DNA from: Strobilurus pachycystidiatus
Taxonomy: Eukaryota; Basidiomycota; Agaricomycetes; Agaricales; Physalacriaceae
Direction: 5' to 3'
NCBI GenBank assembly: GCA_019915135.1
Contig: JAHLMK010000011.1
Coordinates: 1,240,001 to 1,304,000 of the forward strand
DNA: 64,000 nt
This document shows, in pieces, positions 59,848 to 64,000 of the stretch (positions are counted from its first letter, which is position 1; the number at the start of each line of letters is the position of its first letter). The position numbers were made by a program, and so were the translations under genes. The notes below the pieces were generated by a model. It was not told the DNA's origin. It did no database searches and was given only the letters and a program-made list of their open reading frames with translations.

Positions 59848-60137
59848 GGCGTAGCTATGTGCTTTGCGTTTCTCGAGCAAGCAGGCGATACTTAAACCTT
59901 TTGTCCTGGCCCCCAAAGGGGATCGACAGCCCAAAGGAGGTGGCTCCCTGGGCATCCAGATCGGGGAAAGCAATCTGCCCAGTGCCCTGGGCTGGCAAGG
60001 ACCCCAAAACTCCCCGCATGCGCACTCGCCCGTTCCCGAAAGCCAACACCCAAACAGCCAGGGGCCAGGGTCACACACTTGCGAATATTCCCTTTTCCCA
60101 TTATTTTCGAGTTTCGAATGTATTCCGTGCTTGCTGT

Positions 60138-60778
60138 CTATGTCTGCGACTCGGCCCGCACACCCAGCGCCGCCCTCGCCCGCCGTACTCCACCAGTGCG
60201 CCCCGCCAGCTGCACGACGTTTGCGGCCAGCTTGTCCGATATCCGAAAGGATTTGACGCCGCCGGCGTCGGACACCCAGAGCGCGCCGCAGACTATGCCG
60301 GGCAGAGCGCCGCGACCGAGCCAGGCCAGCAACAGCCAGCGTGTCCAGCCGTCGGCCAGAGCTAGTCCGAAGACACGGAACGTGTATGCACGGGGAACGA
60401 GTGCGCTGTGGATGTACACCAGTCCGCCGACAAGGCCAGCTGGCCCCAGCAGCCATAGCAGAAGCAGCAGCGACAGAAATTTGCGAGGACCGAAGCGGCG
60501 TTCCAGGGACGGGGCCACCGATGAGAGCAGGACGAGCAGCGGCAGGAGCGTCGGCGTCGACGACGTGTACAGGGTATGCGTCAGCAGACGGTATGGCTGT
60601 TTCCGGAGCAGGGATAGCTGAAAGTTTAGGTAGACGTCCATGTCAAAGAGCGACGTCAGCAGCGTCGACGACGCGTACGCGACGAGAGTCACTGGGCATT
60701 GTCAGTCGACGTCGAGCATGGCGGCAAGGGCGGGAGAGGCGGGATACCTTTCGTTATGGGCGCGTGCTCGAATGACAT
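60138..60778 (-). CDS. Rhomboid-like pseudoprotease (UBAC2/DSC2 type)
   Basis: Two exons (60778 to about 60747, then 60691-60138; intron about 55 bp) give 195 residues: MSFEHAPITK joined to VTLVAYASSTLLTSLFDMD. The rhomboid-like domain has FQLSLLRKQPYRLLTHTLYT, SSVAPSLERRFGPRKFLSLLL, LLWLLGPAGLVGGLVYIHSA, and a last helix WLGRGALPGIVCGALW VSD; the ERRFGPRKF motif is the UBAC2 hallmark (ERRYGSRKF). No rhomboid Ser-His catalytic pair is visible, so it is a pseudoprotease, predicted in the ER membrane, linked in other eukaryotes with ERAD and DSC-type ubiquitin ligases. It lacks the C-terminal UBA domain of animal UBAC2 and ends at TAG 60138 in a region without further splice logic. Tandem with the GATA gene, 290 bp apart. 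Confidence 0.8.
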
Positions 60779-63700
60779 GGTGGCGACGGGTAACCAATTC
60801 GGGATAGAGTTTGCTTCCGTCCAACTCAACTTGCTCAGCTGTCGCGCCTGTTGCTCGTCTTCCCTGAGTCTTATCCACGACCTGACAACCGTGCTCGCTT
60901 TGCTGGTATCTATTTCAACACAATCGACCCAAGGGCGTCGATCCACGCAGGAGGCCTGCTCATCCTTATTCCAGAGCCTGAAACTAGTAGACCGGGTGCT
61001 TTCAGAAAACGTGTGTGTCTACGTTTGAGGAGGAGGAGTTCTTTTGCAGTCATGTGGCGTCCAAGAAGAACACTATTTCCTTAAGTCCTATCGCTCGTTT
61101 GTGCAATCTCTTCTTGTTCTTGTCAATACACGACGATCTGTATCGTTCCTCAATCTCCACTTCCAAGCTCTTCTGGAACAACGTCATTTCCTCGTATTTC
61201 GGCACCAGTACTTATGCATTTGACCGACGGCAACCAGTAACGCCTTGCAAAATAGATACGCTCGTTCCCTGACGCCCTGACAAATTTCCCGCCTTTCGGG
61301 AGGGAGATCGTGACAATACGAGCCCTGGAAACCCCCTGGGCTTGTCGGACGGATTTTCTTCAGAACGTTCCTCGTGCCGCTTATTGGTCGGAAGATTGAC
61401 ACAAGCAACCTAAGCTATTGGTTTCTTTCCATTGCAAAACGTTTTTGGAAGACCTTCTTCGTCTTTGAGAGGGGACGAGTATCATATTATGGAACGGCTT
61501 TGAGCTCGATAGGGTCTTGGATACACTTTGGACACTGGACTTTGTGGCGCTCGATGATATAGGCGCCCCTCTGACTTGGATCACCCGAGAAAACCATGCT
61601 TCGACATCTTGGGATTCCACCTCCCTTTCGACAGCTCTCGAGTGGATGACAGGCAAGGATATCCCGGCGGTAGTATTGTGGGCAGATTGTGTCGGTCACT
61701 TCAATTGTACATAATAATATAGCTGGCCGATCTGGTAACTGGTTACACAGACCTCAATTTCACCACAGTCGCGCCAGGAGGGCTCAAATAATAGCCCTGC
61801 TTTCGAGTGGCTTAAGTTTGTCTTGAACTCGATGTTGCTTCAGCGTCCCTTTATTGATGAGGACGGCGACTACAAAGGACTACATGCGAACGGAAGTAAT
61901 ATCTTCAAGTGTACGTACTCCAGCAGCCTTATTTAGTCCAATATGGGCCCACGGGACCCAGAAATTCCTTCTCCGCGAGCCGGGTTATAATACTATCCGT
62001 ACGATACGCAGTGCGCGCCACATTGAAAGCCTTATAGGACAATTACTCTTCCATTTAAGACAAACAGGTACTTTATACTCATCTCCATAGACGAATAGGC
62101 ACACAACAAAGAAATGACAAAACGGGATGACGGGCAGATTTCGGGGGACGCGTGGGACGGAGGCGAGTGGGAGCTAGGACACGCCAAGGAAAACTCCGAG
62201 CGTCGACAACCTTGAATAAAGATCTCCAGACTGGTAGCCTCCTCACCCTAAAATCCTCAATTTGAGCAGTCACAAAGAGACAAGAACGAGGCCATCATCT
62301 TGCATGAGAGAGGAGCGTGTCGGTGATCGCTCGGCATATCAAGCTGAAGCTCGATCCTGAAGGCCACGCGGCCAGGACTATCGGCAAGGGCAAAGGCCAA
62401 ACTTGCGTACTATCACGGCGCATATATGAATCTGACATACGTACAGGACGAATGTCCCAAAACGCCGGATGCCATAATACAGGTGACGACGGTGTACACA
62501 GCTGGACTCCCAGCCAACGCCACACCGAGAGAAGACAGGTAAGCGACTTATTGTGAGAATCCCTATTCGGATAACAATCGCACTGCTTCGAGACAACCTG
62601 AACGACTGCCCGGAAGAGCACGGCGTAGGAGATGCGACGAGAGAACAACAAAAGCGCAAGATTACAATCTTGACCCATCTGTGTCAGTCTTAAGCGCTGA
62701 GAGAAGATATTCGCGTCGCGTACGGCTTCGATGTCTTGACAAGCTGTGCCATGTGTGTGGAAGGCACAGCTGGATGTGAGACGCGCCCATATTGGCTAAG
62801 AAGCACGGTATCGGACGCTATATGACTTGTATATGACGGACCGGGATATGTGGACAAAGATAAGTCTCCTATAGAAGGGTCACATTACGGAGTCGGGAGT
62901 TGGAGGCGGGGATAAGGGCGACTTGACGCCACAAGTACGCCGCTCTGGTGACCTCGGTCAGGAAAGTCAAGTGGTAGCTCTGCTCCATTCTAGCCGAGTG
63001 TAATCTGGAAGACGAGCACTGATGATGGTGGGTGAGGCCCAGTGAAAACCCCAATGTGCCAAATCGAACCAGAGCGAAGCGATGTGCTATGACACGAGTG
63101 TGTCCGATTTGACAATCGATTTGGACTGGATAATAATTGAGAGCGAGTGAGAACGAACGAGATCGTACATATTTGATGTCCCTGCTACCTGACATAGGAC
63201 GTTCGTTCTGGTTCGTTCACGCATGCTGCAATACTACTGGCTGGTAGTTTCATTTTATTTATGGGTCCAGGGGCACAGGATAGGCTGAGAAAGAGGCAAT
63301 GTATTCATTCATCGTAGCTATTACACATACTACAATGTAGGCAACAATAATACTGGTAGCAAAGGGACATCATAGAACTAAGAAATGCGGCGGCGGCGAG
63401 TACGGCGGGGCTTGGTCGATCATAGTAGGCAAAAGGAGCAGAACACTAGGGCTGGTGGTTAGCGGAGGCGCAGTACACAGTGCATGGCACGTACGAGATG
63501 TCCGAGTCATTCCGCAATGCCATGGTGCTCTGTGTTGCAGTTTGTCGAGGCCGTGGGCGGTGCCGTGCATAAGCCTGAGAGCGTCGACGGCATTACATAT
63601 GGGCCGTCGACCATCGGTGGTGTTGAACATAACACTGCCGGCGGTGTCGCAGAGTACAAGTCAGCGATGTCATAGAAGCCAGTGTCGAGACGTACCCACA

Positions 63701-64000
63701 GTATGACTTCGGTAAAGAAGAAGGAGGGGGCAATGGGAAACAACATGCCACATTGTTGAAGGTGGTGGAAGATAGATGAGAAAGACAAAGAGACACTTGG
63801 CGGACTTATATGACCGTCTCACGGACCGTGGGATTGCAAAAACTCAACGAAGCAAAGCCAAGGTGAAGAGCTCCCGCTCCCGGCCCCATTGTAGCTGAAC
63901 AAGACAAGAAATTCTTGCTCGATACCATTCGATGTGGTTCGTTCGTTGCTCGTTCGTTCGCTCATTCGTTCGATGACATACGATTTTGATACATATGAAA
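60779..64000. other. Gene-poor right end, nothing firmly supported
   Basis: 3.2 kb. Only short frames; 61517-61714 (plus) and 61487-61699 (minus) are mutual shadows. No family is recognised. A (GTTC)n tract lies at about 63937-63973 near the edge. Confidence 0.45.
63937..63973 (+). repeat. Imperfect (CGTT)n microsatellite
   Basis: GGTTCGTTCGTTGCTCGTTC and following CGTT units with interruptions; a similar short run (TTCGTTCTGGTTCGTTC) occurs at about 63201-63218. Confidence 0.6.

Noticed and set aside
58735..60456. 573-residue minus-strand open frame
   Set aside because: It merges the GATA gene with an unspliced antisense-frame reading of the rhomboid-like gene and the intergenic part; the GATA frame proper starts at 59847 and is closed by an intron.
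63484..63675. Frame reading AVGGAVHKPESVDGITYGPS, preceded by an acceptor-like TTGCAG
   Set aside because: Both strands are open and no upstream exon with a start could be found; could be a relic, not reported as a gene.

Overview
This window is nuclear DNA from a filamentous fungus, most likely a basidiomycete of the Agaricomycetes. Nearly every gene is cut by many introns of about 45 to 60 bases with GT...AG ends and CTAAY-like branch sites. I place roughly 120 introns in 23 genes. The gene content is fungal: DASH subunit, Zn2Cys6 and GATA factors, an RTA1-family protein, ATG29. Gene models were built by joining open frames across canonical splice sites, using family conservation to choose among alternatives. 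I could not run searches.

Layout. 1-694: 5' end of a bZIP factor running off the left edge. 695-5016: gene-free DNA that appears to be two nested-style insertions, one of 1.3 kb flanked by 13-bp direct repeats and one of 2.47 kb with 40-bp terminal inverted repeats and an 8-bp target duplication. 5017-11491: SPC19 (kinetochore), KEX1 (Golgi carboxypeptidase), a thioredoxin-like ER membrane protein divergent from KEX1, a small membrane protein and a SAP18 homologue. 11700-18884: copper amine oxidase, RTA1-family membrane protein, and a fused MogA/MoeA molybdenum cofactor enzyme (cnxE). 19118-26034: a Zn2Cys6 factor divergent from YIH1/IMPACT, then a UTP8-like ribosome biogenesis gene. 26555-34421: an acidic protein, SPT3 (SAGA), DDI1, ATG29 and a Ser-rich protein. 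36071-39265: a secreted GH3 beta-glucosidase with 18 introns. 41531-46893: poly(A) polymerase and a tandem pair of secreted double-psi beta-barrel proteins. 51177-60778: IST3/SNU17, eIF3d, a GATA factor and a UBAC2-like rhomboid pseudoprotease. The remaining long intervals hold no gene I can support, apart from a clear 261-bp MITE at 48143-48403.

Most genes are conserved housekeeping functions that are neighbours rather than partners; this is not a biosynthetic cluster or a defence island. Shared short intergenic spaces suggest bidirectional promoters for KEX1/thioredoxin-like, Zn2Cys6/YIH1, ATG29/33327 and UTP8/26555. The most notable signals are a predicted 2-nt microexon beside the cofactor-forming tyrosine of the amine oxidase, four GC-AG introns (two in SPT3), the two transposon-like insertions, the MITE, and the duplicated secreted barrel proteins with identical intron positions.
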